Positions 45,140 through 53,192 of a DNA stretch of 64,000 nt are shown piece by piece. A program made the translations under genes and the position numbers. The stretch comes from Moduliflexus sp964602655 (GTDB taxonomy: Bacteria; Moduliflexota; Moduliflexia; Moduliflexales; Moduliflexaceae). The number at the start of each line of letters is the position of its first letter. Positions within the stretch are counted from its first letter, which is position 1. The notes under the pieces were generated by a model that saw only the letters and a list, made by a program, of their open reading frames with translations, made no database searches and was not told where the DNA came from. The stretch is taken from assembly GCA_964602655.1 (NCBI GenBank), contig CAZRSF010000005.1, forward strand, positions 1-64,000. The letters are read 5' to 3'.

Positions 45140-46454
45140 ATTTTCTTAACCGACTATACAGCGTTTTTCGGCTCATATTCAGCAATTCCGCCGTCCGTTT
45201 CTTATTATACTCATTTTTCTGGAGCAGGTTAAGAATGAGATTTTTTTCCATCTCTTCCCGGATATTCTCTGGCGCAGCGGGCTCTTCGTCCGTGCCATCC
45301 GGAAGTTCCGGCGGCAAATCTTCGTCGGCAATCATTCCGTTAGAAGAAATAGCTGCCGCATAATTGATCACGTTTCGGAGTTCCCGTACATTCCCCGGCC
45401 AATAATATTGCGAAAAACGCCGCAAGACAGTTTCGCTGATGTGTTTTATCTGCGTGCCATGCGTCGTTGCATATTCCTGCAAGAAGTGTTCCACTAAGAT
45501 TGGAATGTCTTCTTTGCGATCTCGCAAGGGGGGGATGGTGATCACTGCCGTGTTCAGCCGGTAATACAAGTCTTCCCGAAAACGTTCGTCCGAGATCAGG
45601 CGGCGCACGTCCTTATTGGTGGCGGCGATAAAGCGCACATCTACGGTAATCGTGGTGTTGCCGCCAAGCCGCCGAATCTCTTTATTTTGCAAGGTTCGCA
45701 GGATTTTTGCTTGGATTGTCAGCGGCATATCGCCGATTTCATCCAGAAAGAGCGAACTCAAATCCGCGCGTTCGAAGACGCCTCGAAAAAGCGCGTTTGC
45801 GCCGGTGTACGCGCCTTTTTCATGACCGAATAATTCATTATCCAGCAAGGTTTCAGGAAACGCCGCGCAATTGATTTTTAACATCGAGTGTGCGCCGCGG
45901 CTCGAATAGCCGTGAATCAGATCGGCGACGACTTCTTTACCCGTGCCGTTCTCGCCGATGAGCAGCACAGGAAGATCGGTGGCCGCAAGTTTGCGGGCTT
46001 TTTCGCAGACTTCGAGCATCTTAGGATGTCGGGTAATCAGGCGCGAAAGCGGGTCGCCTTTAACCGAATGGAGGGCTGACGGCGCGGTGTCAGAAGGACG
46101 GAGCGCGTTTTCAACAACGCGCAGCAAATATTCGAAATCCAGCGGCTTTTTGACATAATCGAATGCCCCTAATTTGATGGATTGGACGGCGCTTTCAATG
46201 GAGGCGTAGCCGGTAATCATGATCACCTGGAGATTGGCGCGAATGCGTTTCATCTGTTGCAAGATGTCAATGCCGTTTTCTTCGCCTAACATGATGTCCA
46301 ACAGAGCGACATTCACCGGAGAGGTTGAAATGAGACGCAGAGCATCCTGGCTATTAGTGGCGTAAAGCGCGTGATAACCGAGTTGTCCGAAGGTTTTGGC
46401 GAGCGTTTCACAAAGCTTGACCTTATCGTCCACAATCAGAATGGTGTCCTTCAT
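45114..46454 (-). CDS. NtrC-family sigma-54-dependent response regulator
   Basis: Receiver domain with D53 (LLDIMLGEENG), an AAA+ domain with Walker A GENGTGKE (about 165), an intact GAYTGA sigma-54 contact loop (about 213) and Walker B LFLDEIGD, then a Fis-type helix-turn-helix (KKRTAELLNMSRKTLYSRL). Start ATG 46454 has GGGGA seven bases upstream; an extra in-frame ATG at 46481 lacks support. The gene runs into the ABC-kinase gene with overlap, so that kinase is the expected partner. It is divergent from xylF, whose leader carries a sigma-54 promoter match and two dyads, the probable target. Confidence 0.95.
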   Translation of the reverse strand: MKDTILIVDDKVKLCETLAKTFGQLGYHALYATNSQDALRLISTSPVNVALLDIMLGEENGIDILQQMKRIRANLQVIMITGYASIESAVQSIKLGAFDYVKKPLDFEYLLRVVENALRPSDTAPSALHSVKGDPLSRLITRHPKMLEVCEKARKLAATDLPVLLIGENGTGKEVVADLIHGYSSRGAHSMLKINCAAFPETLLDNELFGHEKGAYTGANALFRGVFERADLSSLFLDEIGDMPLTIQAKILRTLQNKEIRRLGGNTTITVDVRFIAATNKDVRRLISDERFREDLYYRLNTAVITIPPLRDRKEDIPILVEHFLQEYATTHGTQIKHISETVLRRFSQYYWPGNVRELRNVINYAAAISSNGMIADEDLPPELPDGTDEEPAAPENIREEMEKNLILNLLQKNEYNKKRTAELLNMSRKTLYSRLRKYGIPIPKD

Positions 46455-46511
46455 GCTGTGTCCCCTGTATCCATTTTCCACATGTTACATGCGCGTGTTT
46501 CGTTTTGATAC

Positions 46512-46525
46512 ACAGCATTCCCTGT
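46512..46525. promoter_or_regulatory. Candidate activator site 1 (ACAG-N6-CTGT)
   Basis: Dyad with half sites ACAG and CTGT, about 50 bp from a second similar dyad at 46562-46576, that is five helical turns. Its position about 125-135 bp upstream of the predicted sigma-54 start is typical for NtrC-type enhancers. Confidence 0.4.
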
Positions 46526-46561
46526 TTCCCGTCTCAGAAAGTCAAGAGTTATTTTGAAAAA

Positions 46562-46576
46562 ACAGGGTAACACTGT
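46562..46576. promoter_or_regulatory. Candidate activator site 2 (ACAG-N7-CTGT)
   Basis: ACAGGGTAACACTGT is a dyad with six of seven pairs matched around a central A. It lies about 75-85 bp upstream of the predicted sigma-54 transcription start of xylF. Confidence 0.5.
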
Positions 46577-46621
46577 ATATTTTCAGCAGTTAGAGGATTG
46601 TTACTCTTTCGTGACTGATGT

Positions 46622-46637
46622 TGGCATTCAACTTGCT
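46622..46637 (+). promoter_or_regulatory. Sigma-54 promoter for xylFGH
   Basis: TGGCAT-N5-TTGCT matches the -24/-12 consensus TGGCAC-N5-TTGCW with one change. The GG to GC spacing is correct. Transcription would start near 46648, leaving a leader of about 166 nt before xylF. The adjacent divergent NtrC-type regulator supports the call. Confidence 0.7.
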
Positions 46638-46813
46638 ATAAGAATACGTGACGATGAACAGAAGTAGTGTCCAAAACCAGTCGGAAGGACTGCCAGGAGG
46701 TGATGGCTGGCGCGAAAGATGGACTCGTCGCCCGGACAGTGTTTCGTTTGTCGGTGTTGTTTTCCACGATATTCTCAACCAGTTACATTACAAACATGTA
46801 AGGAGAAAGATTT

Positions 46814-47863
46814 ATGAAGAAGCTTGTGTTATTGGCAATGGCTGCATTATTGATTCAGAGTGTTGCGTTTGCAGCAGACCCGGTGAAAATTGGTATCTCG
46901 TTTTCGGATTTCGAGACAGAACGTTGGCCGGTAGAATCTGAATTGATGAAGAAACTCGCTGCTGATCAGGGCGTGGAAGTTGTGGTGCAGGTTGCAAATC
47001 ATGATGCAAAACTCCAGAATGACCAGATTGAAAACCTTGCGCTTCAGGGCGTGAAAGCGATTGTTATTATCGCTGAAGACGGCGCTGCTGCCGCATCTGC
47101 TGTTGATGCTGCTGCCGCTCAGGGCATTCCGTGTATTGCGTATGACCGCCTCATTAAATCTGCCAACCTGGCAGCCTACATTTCCTTTGATAACGTTGCC
47201 GTTGGCCGCGCTCAGGGACAAGGCGTCGTTGACAGAGTGAACAAAGGCAAATTCGTCCTCCTCGGCGGCAGCCCGACCGACAATAACGCCATTCTGTTCC
47301 GCAAAGGCCAGATGGAAGTTCTCCAGCCGTTAATTGACAAAGGCGACATCACCGTTGTGGCTGATCAGTGGGTAGAAAACTGGGCACCGGCCAATGCGAC
47401 CAAGTTGATGGAAAATATCCTGACGGCTCAGAGCAATGCGATTGACGCAGTCGTGGCCTCCAATGACGGAACGGCTTTAGGCGCATTACAGGCGATGAAA
47501 GCACAAGGTCTGGCAGGTAAAGTGCCGATTTCCGGCCAGGATGCGACGGCTGCCGGATGCAAATCCATCGTGGAAGGCGAATTGTCCATGACCGTGTACA
47601 AAGACGTGCGCCTCTTGACCCCGATGGCGATTGACATGGCTGTCAAATTAGCGAAAGGCGAAAAACTCGAAGGTTTGGAAATGTTCAAACTGGCTGACTT
47701 GACGCTGGATGACAAATTGCAGGGCGACGTGCCTTGTAAATTCTTGAAAGTTGTGTCGGTTGATCAGAGCAATGTGTATGACGAAATCGTCAAAAGTGGT
47801 TTCCAGAGCTATGACGAAATCTACAAAGACATTCCCGAAGACAAACGACCAGCTAAACCGTAA
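46814..47863 (+). CDS. xylF: Xylose-type sugar ABC transporter substrate-binding protein
   Basis: Periplasmic sugar-binding protein with a clear signal peptide (KKLVLLAMAALLIQSVAFA). Sequence features of the XylF branch are visible: ISFSDFETERWPVE, AYDRLI, GGSPTDNNA, the QWVENWAP segment and SGQDATAAGCKSIV. Length 349 is typical. AAGGAG lies upstream of the ATG. xylG and xylH follow on the same strand, completing an importer. Expression is probably driven by the sigma-54 promoter at 46622. D-xylose is the most likely ligand from family resemblance, but related pentoses or glucose are possible. Confidence 0.92.
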   Translation: MKKLVLLAMAALLIQSVAFAADPVKIGISFSDFETERWPVESELMKKLAADQGVEVVVQVANHDAKLQNDQIENLALQGVKAIVIIAEDGAAAASAVDAAAAQGIPCIAYDRLIKSANLAAYISFDNVAVGRAQGQGVVDRVNKGKFVLLGGSPTDNNAILFRKGQMEVLQPLIDKGDITVVADQWVENWAPANATKLMENILTAQSNAIDAVVASNDGTALGALQAMKAQGLAGKVPISGQDATAAGCKSIVEGELSMTVYKDVRLLTPMAIDMAVKLAKGEKLEGLEMFKLADLTLDDKLQGDVPCKFLKVVSVDQSNVYDEIVKSGFQSYDEIYKDIPEDKRPAKP

Positions 47864-47894
47864 TCTTCACACATACGCAACAACCTCCTATCGT

Positions 47895-47919
47895 CTCCCC
47901 TCTCATGCCGAGAGGGGAG
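47895..47919 (+). promoter_or_regulatory. Intercistronic hairpin between xylF and xylG
   Basis: Stem CTCCCCTCT / AGAGGGGAG (9 bp) with a 7-nt loop. There is no U-tract, so it is more likely an mRNA-stabilising or attenuating hairpin that favours expression of the binding protein over the ATPase and permease. Confidence 0.55.
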
Positions 47920-47950
47920 GCAAAACAAACCTCCAAACAGATAAAAAATT

Positions 47951-49489
47951 ATGGCAACCAGCGACTACATTCTTGAAATAGACCATGTCACGAAAGATTT
48001 TCCCGGAGTTCGCGCCCTCAACGACATTTCTTTCAAAGTTCGTCGCGGCACGATTCATGGCGTATGCGGTGAAAATGGCGCAGGCAAATCTACTTTAATG
48101 AAAATTTTAGCCGGAGTCTATCCGGCAGATTCGTATGAAGGCAATATCAAATTAAATGGCGAGGTGATTCATTTCACCCATGATTCCATTCATCAGGCGA
48201 TTCATCACGGCATCGCAATCGTGTATCAGGAATTAGCGCTGATTCCGAAATTAACTGTCGGCGAAAATATTTTTTTAGGTCGTGAACCCGGCAAAAACGG
48301 CGTGATTAATTGGAACGAACTGTATGCCAGAACTCACAAAATTCTTCAGGAATATAATCTGGATATTCCGTTTTTCAGTGTCATTGAGGACTTGAGCGTC
48401 GGCAAGCAGCAAATGGTGGAAATCGCGAAAGCTCTCTCGGAAAGCGCCAAAGTGTTAATTCTCGACGAACCGACCTCCGCCTTGACAGAAGCGGAAGTAG
48501 ATACTTTGATGGGCATCTTGAATCAATTGCGAGATCGCGGCGTGACCTGTTTATACATTACGCATAAGATGGAAGAATTTTTTAGAATTACCGATGACAT
48601 CACCGTGTTTCGCGATGGCGCGGTCGTGGGAACGGTTGACACGAAAGATGTGAATCATGAAAAACTCGTCGCGATGATGGTCGGGCGCGAGATGAAAGAA
48701 CGTTTCCCGCAAGGGAATCGTAAGCCTGGCAAAGTGGTGCTGGACATTAAAAATTTAACGGTCGAACATCCGTACCATTTGGGCAAAAAATCTGTAAAAA
48801 ATGTTTCGTTTCAGGTGCGCGCCGGTGAGATTCTCGGAATCGCCGGGTTGATGGGGTCTGGCCGCAGCGAACTTGTCACGACGATTTTCGGCGAATACGG
48901 ACGCAATCGTACCGGTGAAATTATTCTGAATGGAAAACCTTTAGAAAATAAATCTGCCAGAGACGCGATGAATAACCGTATCAGCCTTGTGCCTGAAGAC
49001 CGCAAACGGTTGGGACTCGTGTTGGAACAATCCATCTTGAAAAATATTGCGCTGCCGAATTTACACCAATTTTCGACATGGTTCTCAATCAATTCGCATA
49101 AAGAGCATGAACAATGCGAAAAAATGGCAAAACACTTGACGGTCAAAGCCCCGCATCTCCATGTCGCCGTGAACTCCCTGAGCGGCGGGAACCAGCAAAA
49201 AGTCGTCATCGCCAAATGGTTGTTAGCGGAACCGAATGTCTTGATTTTGGATGAACCGACGCGCGGCATTGACGTCGGCGCGAAATATGAAATTTATAAA
49301 CTGATGAATCAGTTGGCGGAACAGGGCGTGGCGATTATCATGATTTCCTCCGAATTGCCAGAGATTCTCGGCATGAGCGATCGCATTCTCGTTATGCATG
49401 AAGGCGAATGTACCGGGATTCTGGATCGGGCAGAGGCGACGCAGGAAAAAATCATGGCGTTAGGAACAGGCTTAGTGACAAATAATTAA
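47951..49489 (+). CDS. xylG: Xylose-type sugar ABC transporter ATP-binding protein
   Basis: Energy-coupling ATPase with two fused nucleotide-binding domains, as in XylG, RbsA and MglA. The first has Walker A GENGAGKS (40-47), signature LSVGKQQMVEIAKAL and Walker B VLILDEPTSAL. The second has the usual degenerate Walker A GLMGSGRSE near 300 and signature LSGGNQQKVVIAKWL with LILDEPTRGIDVG. Length 512 is normal. It lies 87 bp after xylF and 34 bp before xylH in the same operon. Confidence 0.95.
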   Translation: MATSDYILEIDHVTKDFPGVRALNDISFKVRRGTIHGVCGENGAGKSTLMKILAGVYPADSYEGNIKLNGEVIHFTHDSIHQAIHHGIAIVYQELALIPKLTVGENIFLGREPGKNGVINWNELYARTHKILQEYNLDIPFFSVIEDLSVGKQQMVEIAKALSESAKVLILDEPTSALTEAEVDTLMGILNQLRDRGVTCLYITHKMEEFFRITDDITVFRDGAVVGTVDTKDVNHEKLVAMMVGREMKERFPQGNRKPGKVVLDIKNLTVEHPYHLGKKSVKNVSFQVRAGEILGIAGLMGSGRSELVTTIFGEYGRNRTGEIILNGKPLENKSARDAMNNRISLVPEDRKRLGLVLEQSILKNIALPNLHQFSTWFSINSHKEHEQCEKMAKHLTVKAPHLHVAVNSLSGGNQQKVVIAKWLLAEPNVLILDEPTRGIDVGAKYEIYKLMNQLAEQGVAIIMISSELPEILGMSDRILVMHEGECTGILDRAEATQEKIMALGTGLVTNN

Positions 49490-49523
49490 TAACGACAACC
49501 GCGAGGGAAACACGAGGACAGAT

Positions 49524-50756
49524 ATGGCAACTCAAGCAACGACAGCAAATGTAGAAGTCAAACAAAAAACGATCATGTCGAAAATTGCCGAGCAAATTCA
49601 GGCGAACATGAAAACCTTTACCATGATTTTAGCCTTAGCGTTGATCTGGGTACTCTTCGGCTATCTTACCGATTGGATATTTTTCAAACCTCAAAACCTG
49701 TCGAACTTATTTCGTCAGATGACGATTGTGTCATTTTTGGCCATGAGCATGGTGCTCGTGATTGTCACCGGCAACATAGATTTGTCCGCTGGAAACGCCG
49801 CCGGATTCGTCAGTGTTGTCGGCGCGTATGTCCAGGCGATTATGCTGCCGCCGTTATTGGTAAATATGGCGATTGGTCCGCGCGGCTGGCTGGTCACGAT
49901 TGTCAGTATTCTGGTCAGTCTGCTCGTTGGTTTAGCCATCGGCGTCGCTCAGGGCGCGGTCATCGCGTATGGGAATATTCCCGCATTTATCGTGACACTC
50001 GGCGGCATGCTGATTTTTCAGGGGGGGATTTTAGGCGTGACGAAAGGCAAAACTATCGTCCCGATCGAACAAAATTTCGTCCTGATCGCGCAGGGCTATG
50101 TGCCGAAGCAAATGGGCTGGGCGTTGGGAATTATCGTGGCTGTCGCGATTTTCGTCGGCATGATTTGGACGCGCAGACAGAAACGTGAATATGGCTTCAA
50201 ACTGCCTCGGATAGAGCAAGACCTGGCAAAAGGCGCGGCGTTTTCCGCGTTAGTGCTGCTGTTCGTGTATATTATGAACCAATATCGTGGCATTCCGAAC
50301 CCGGTGCTGCTCATGGCGGCAATGGCGATGATGTTCGTGTACTTGACGGACAATACCAAATTCGGGCGCTATTGCTACGCGCTTGGCGGTAATAAAGAAG
50401 CGACCCGGCTCTCCGGCGTCAATATCAAGAAAAATATCTTCATGGTGTTCGTTTTGATGGGCTTGATGACCGGCGTCGGCGGCATCGTGCTGACCGGGTA
50501 TGTTGCGGCTGGCACGACGGGCGGCGGCTCTGGCTATGAACTGTTAGCGATTGCCTCGTGTATCCTCGGCGGCACGAGTACGATGGGCGGCGAAGGCACG
50601 ATTCTCGGCGCGATGGTCGGTTCGCTGATTATGGCGAGCTTGCAGAACGGCATGAGCGTTATGAATATGGATATTTTCTGGCAATACATCATTCGCGGCC
50701 TTGTCTTAGTCGTGGCCGTGTATATTGATGTGTTATCCAAGAAACGTAAAGCCTAA
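49524..50756 (+). CDS. xylH: Xylose-type sugar ABC transporter permease
   Basis: Inner-membrane permease of the BPD_transp_2 family with about ten hydrophobic segments. Family signatures include NIDLSAGNAAGFVSVVGAY, the loop NIPAFIVTLGGMLIFQGG and, near the end, YELLAIASCILGGTSTMGGEGT with GxxxGGxxG pattern, and the RYCYALGGNKEATRLSGVN EAA-like region contacting XylG. At 410 residues it is longer than RbsC and fits XylH. It ends the xylFGH operon, with a strong terminator 23 bp downstream. Confidence 0.95.
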   Translation: MATQATTANVEVKQKTIMSKIAEQIQANMKTFTMILALALIWVLFGYLTDWIFFKPQNLSNLFRQMTIVSFLAMSMVLVIVTGNIDLSAGNAAGFVSVVGAYVQAIMLPPLLVNMAIGPRGWLVTIVSILVSLLVGLAIGVAQGAVIAYGNIPAFIVTLGGMLIFQGGILGVTKGKTIVPIEQNFVLIAQGYVPKQMGWALGIIVAVAIFVGMIWTRRQKREYGFKLPRIEQDLAKGAAFSALVLLFVYIMNQYRGIPNPVLLMAAMAMMFVYLTDNTKFGRYCYALGGNKEATRLSGVNIKKNIFMVFVLMGLMTGVGGIVLTGYVAAGTTGGGSGYELLAIASCILGGTSTMGGEGTILGAMVGSLIMASLQNGMSVMNMDIFWQYIIRGLVLVVAVYIDVLSKKRKA

Positions 50757-50778
50757 GCAGCCTCTTTGCAATATCTCC

Positions 50779-50820
50779 CGGCGTTCATGCGGTTCGACTT
50801 CGCATGAACGCCGTTTTTGC
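50779..50820 (+). terminator. Rho-independent terminator of xylFGH
   Basis: Perfect 13-bp stem (50779-50791 with 50801-50813, arm CGGCGTTCATGCG), 9-nt loop, then TTTTTG. It lies between xylH and the convergent LacI-type gene. Confidence 0.9.
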
Positions 50821-50822
50821 GT

Positions 50823-51833
50823 TCAATCGTTGTGAATAATGATGCGGCAGCTTTCGCGCAAGATAATGCGCGGTTCGATCACATGCGCCACTGCTTGCAT
50901 CGGCATGTCCGCTGCAATGATCTGTAAGAGAGTCTCCACGCTCGCGCTTCCCATCTGATAGGTATGCTGATCCACCGTCGTCAACGGGGGAATCGTCCGT
51001 TTCGAAAATAGCAGATTGCCGCAGCCGAGTACCGAAATATCCTGCGGAATTTTATACCCCGCATCCTTGAGCGCATCCATCACATACAGCGCAATATCAT
51101 CGGAAAAGACGAAGAAGGCGGTCGGGAGATCGCCTTCCCCTATCCATGCGCGGATTTCTGCAACCGGGTTTTTCTGCTGCTTCTGCGACATATCGCGAAT
51201 ATCCGAACAGTTCACCGGAAGTTTGGCGTCCGACAGGGCTTGCAAACAGCCTTGCAGCCGTTTCATCGGCGAGGGCGAACTGGTGTCGCTGGTGCAGAAG
51301 CCGATTCGCGTATGGCCGGATTCGATCAAATATTGCGTGGCGAGATACCCGACCCGAAACTGATCGCAATAGACCGACGAAAACACCTGGCTGTCTGCGG
51401 CATAATTGATCATGACGCAGGGCAGATCGCGTTTGAGATAGCCCGCCAGCACATCTTCCACATAATACGGCGTAATCACCAATAATCCATCCATATTGCC
51501 GTGTCGCAAAAATTCCGGCAGATGCGACGTCTCGCCCTGCGTGGTGTTGACTAACACGCTGTAGCCGGCGTGTCTGGCGGCGGCGATGATCGCGTCCGTA
51601 AGTTCGACATAATACGATTCCTGAAGATTCGGCGTCAATAGCCCGATAATGCGGGTTTTTCCCAATGCCAACCGCGCCGCGACGGCATTCGGAGAATAGT
51701 CTAATTTCTGAATCGCCTCCTGAACGCGCTTTTTGGTCGTCCGGCTGATGTAGCCCTGATTATGAATCACGCGCGAGACCGTTCCCGCCGACACGTCCGC
51801 CAGACGCGCCACATCCCGAATATTCGCTGCCAT
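50823..51833 (-). CDS. LacI-family transcriptional regulator
   Basis: Sugar-responsive DNA-binding regulator. The N-terminal helix-turn-helix IRDVARLADVSAGTVSRVIH (5-24) and hinge YSPNAVAARLALGKTRIIGLL are canonical. A periplasmic-binding-protein-like effector domain fills residues 60-330. At 336 residues it is full length. It is convergent with xylH and divergent from the PfkB kinase gene, so likely targets are itself and pfkB, possibly xylFGH. The effector is unknown. Confidence 0.94.
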   Translation of the reverse strand: MAANIRDVARLADVSAGTVSRVIHNQGYISRTTKKRVQEAIQKLDYSPNAVAARLALGKTRIIGLLTPNLQESYYVELTDAIIAAARHAGYSVLVNTTQGETSHLPEFLRHGNMDGLLVITPYYVEDVLAGYLKRDLPCVMINYAADSQVFSSVYCDQFRVGYLATQYLIESGHTRIGFCTSDTSSPSPMKRLQGCLQALSDAKLPVNCSDIRDMSQKQQKNPVAEIRAWIGEGDLPTAFFVFSDDIALYVMDALKDAGYKIPQDISVLGCGNLLFSKRTIPPLTTVDQHTYQMGSASVETLLQIIAADMPMQAVAHVIEPRIILRESCRIIIHND

Positions 51834-51881
51834 GCTCGCTCCCTTGTTTGTGATACGATGCGCTCAATAATGATGTTTTTC

Positions 51882-51897
51882 TAAAAACGGTTGCATA
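51882..51897. promoter_or_regulatory. Candidate LacI-family operator
   Basis: TAAAAACGGTTGCATA has the AAC-G-GTT core often seen in operators of this family and lies in the divergent region between the regulator and pfkB. Symmetry outside the core is poor, so this is tentative. Confidence 0.3.
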
Positions 51898-52112
51898 TCA
51901 TTTTCTGGACGGGTGTGTAAAATCAAATCCCTCCTATGCAGGCAGGGAGATTCTTTCAAGAACTTTTCTCTCTTTTTCTGAAATCGCCGACTGAAACCGA
52001 TTTAAGAACAACGTGTCTTCGCGATGAGAAAAAGGGTTGTCAGTATTTTTATATGATGATTTTAGCGTTAGGGGAAGTTTCGAAACGGATCAACCATTCA
52101 ACGGAGACAGAC

Positions 52113-53060
52113 ATGTTCAACCAAAACGTCATTGTGGTCGGCTCGACCACTATTGATCAGGTCGTGCAGGCGCAGAACCGCAGTTTCCAGTTAGGCGGCG
52201 TGACGACGTATGCGGGTCTGACTTTTCAACGGTATGGCGTGACGACAGTCGTCGTATCGAATGTTGCGCCGCAGGATGCCGCTTTACTCAATGTGTTTCA
52301 TCAGGAACATATCCGCTTCTGTAACGGCGTCACCGTACAGACGACTTATTTTATCAACTACAATGATGGAGACGCCAGACGGCAGGAACTCCCATCTATC
52401 GCCAGCCCAATCACCTTTGCGCAGATCGCGGCGGTCATGAATTCGACGAGTTTGCTGCATCTTGGACCGCTATTTCCCGATGATATTGCGCCGGACGCGC
52501 TTCAACAGTTGGGCGCGCGCGAAGCGTTTATCAGTCTTGATTTGCAAGGATACGTCAGACAGCGAAAACATGGCGTCGTCGTGTCAGCCGTCTCGCCGGA
52601 ACTCGCTCGCGCGTTGCGGATTGCCGACATCGTGAAAGCTTCGGAAGAGGAGTTGGCGCTTGTGCTGGAACATGAGCAGGTCAGCCTGCCGCATTTGCTG
52701 GAACGCTATCGGATTCAGGAAATGTTGGTGACATGCGGCTCGCGGGGCGGAATCGTGCGAACTTCTGCGGGAGAAGACGTCCGGTATGCGCCTCACCCCG
52801 TGAAAGAAACGGTGGACACGACCGGCGCAGGCGATGTCTTTTTCGCTGCGTACCTTGTCCATCGGGTGCTTGAAGGCGCATCTATCGCGCAAGCCGCTGA
52901 ACACGCATCGGCGATTGCGGCGCGACATATCGCCGGACAGCACATTACCCGGCAGCAATTGGCGCTGCCAGCTTTCCTGGCGATGTCTGCGCCCGAACAG
53001 ACTCGTCGGCATGGAGCAGTCTCACCGCCTCATGTTTCCGCGCCTTTCGTCGCGACATAA
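52113..53060 (+). CDS. PfkB-family carbohydrate kinase
   Basis: Cytosolic sugar kinase of 315 residues in the ribokinase fold. The N-terminus IVVGSTTIDQVV and the glycine pair region (LGGVTTYAGLTFQRYG) bind the sugar. The C-terminal DTTGAGDVFFAAYL (about 232-245) holds the catalytic aspartate and anion hole. The frame is open upstream to 51936, but ATG 52113 has CGGAGA before it and matches family starts. It is divergent from the LacI-type gene, which probably controls it. Substrate could be ribose, an inositol or another sugar; the next gene makes inositol phosphate. Confidence 0.9.
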   Translation: MFNQNVIVVGSTTIDQVVQAQNRSFQLGGVTTYAGLTFQRYGVTTVVVSNVAPQDAALLNVFHQEHIRFCNGVTVQTTYFINYNDGDARRQELPSIASPITFAQIAAVMNSTSLLHLGPLFPDDIAPDALQQLGAREAFISLDLQGYVRQRKHGVVVSAVSPELARALRIADIVKASEEELALVLEHEQVSLPHLLERYRIQEMLVTCGSRGGIVRTSAGEDVRYAPHPVKETVDTTGAGDVFFAAYLVHRVLEGASIAQAAEHASAIAARHIAGQHITRQQLALPAFLAMSAPEQTRRHGAVSPPHVSAPFVAT

Positions 53061-53081
53061 GACATGCGGCATTCGAACTCG

Positions 53082-53112
53082 ACCCTGCCAGGGTTTCGAA
53101 CCCTGGCAGGGT
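53082..53112. repeat. 31-nt palindrome, family A copy 3
   Basis: Arms ACCCTGCCAGGGTTT and GAACCCTGGCAGGGT around a single C, one mismatch. Same 15+1+15 layout as copies at 18681, 29277 and 54400. Confidence 0.85.
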
Positions 53113-53149
53113 TCATATTGTTATCAACCAACAACAGAAGGAGTCTTAT

Positions 53150-53172
53150 ATGTCGAAATTGCATTTCGACAT
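53150..53172. repeat. GTCGAAA-type palindrome, family C copy 3
   Basis: 10-bp perfect stem ATGTCGAAAT / ATTTCGACAT with a 3-nt loop, ending 20 bp before the inositol-phosphate synthase ATG and just ahead of its ribosome site, so it lies in the mRNA leader. Confidence 0.75.
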
Positions 53173-53192
53173 GGATATGGGAGGCATTACAA

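Noticed and set aside
47895..47919. Hairpin between xylF and xylG as an operon-ending terminator
   Set aside because: No U-tract follows, and xylF, xylG and xylH form a standard importer set, so it is better read as an intercistronic stability element.
53064..53192. Upstream extension of the ino1 frame
   Set aside because: It would translate through two palindromes and adds 43 residues not seen in the family. ATG 53193 has a strong ribosome site.
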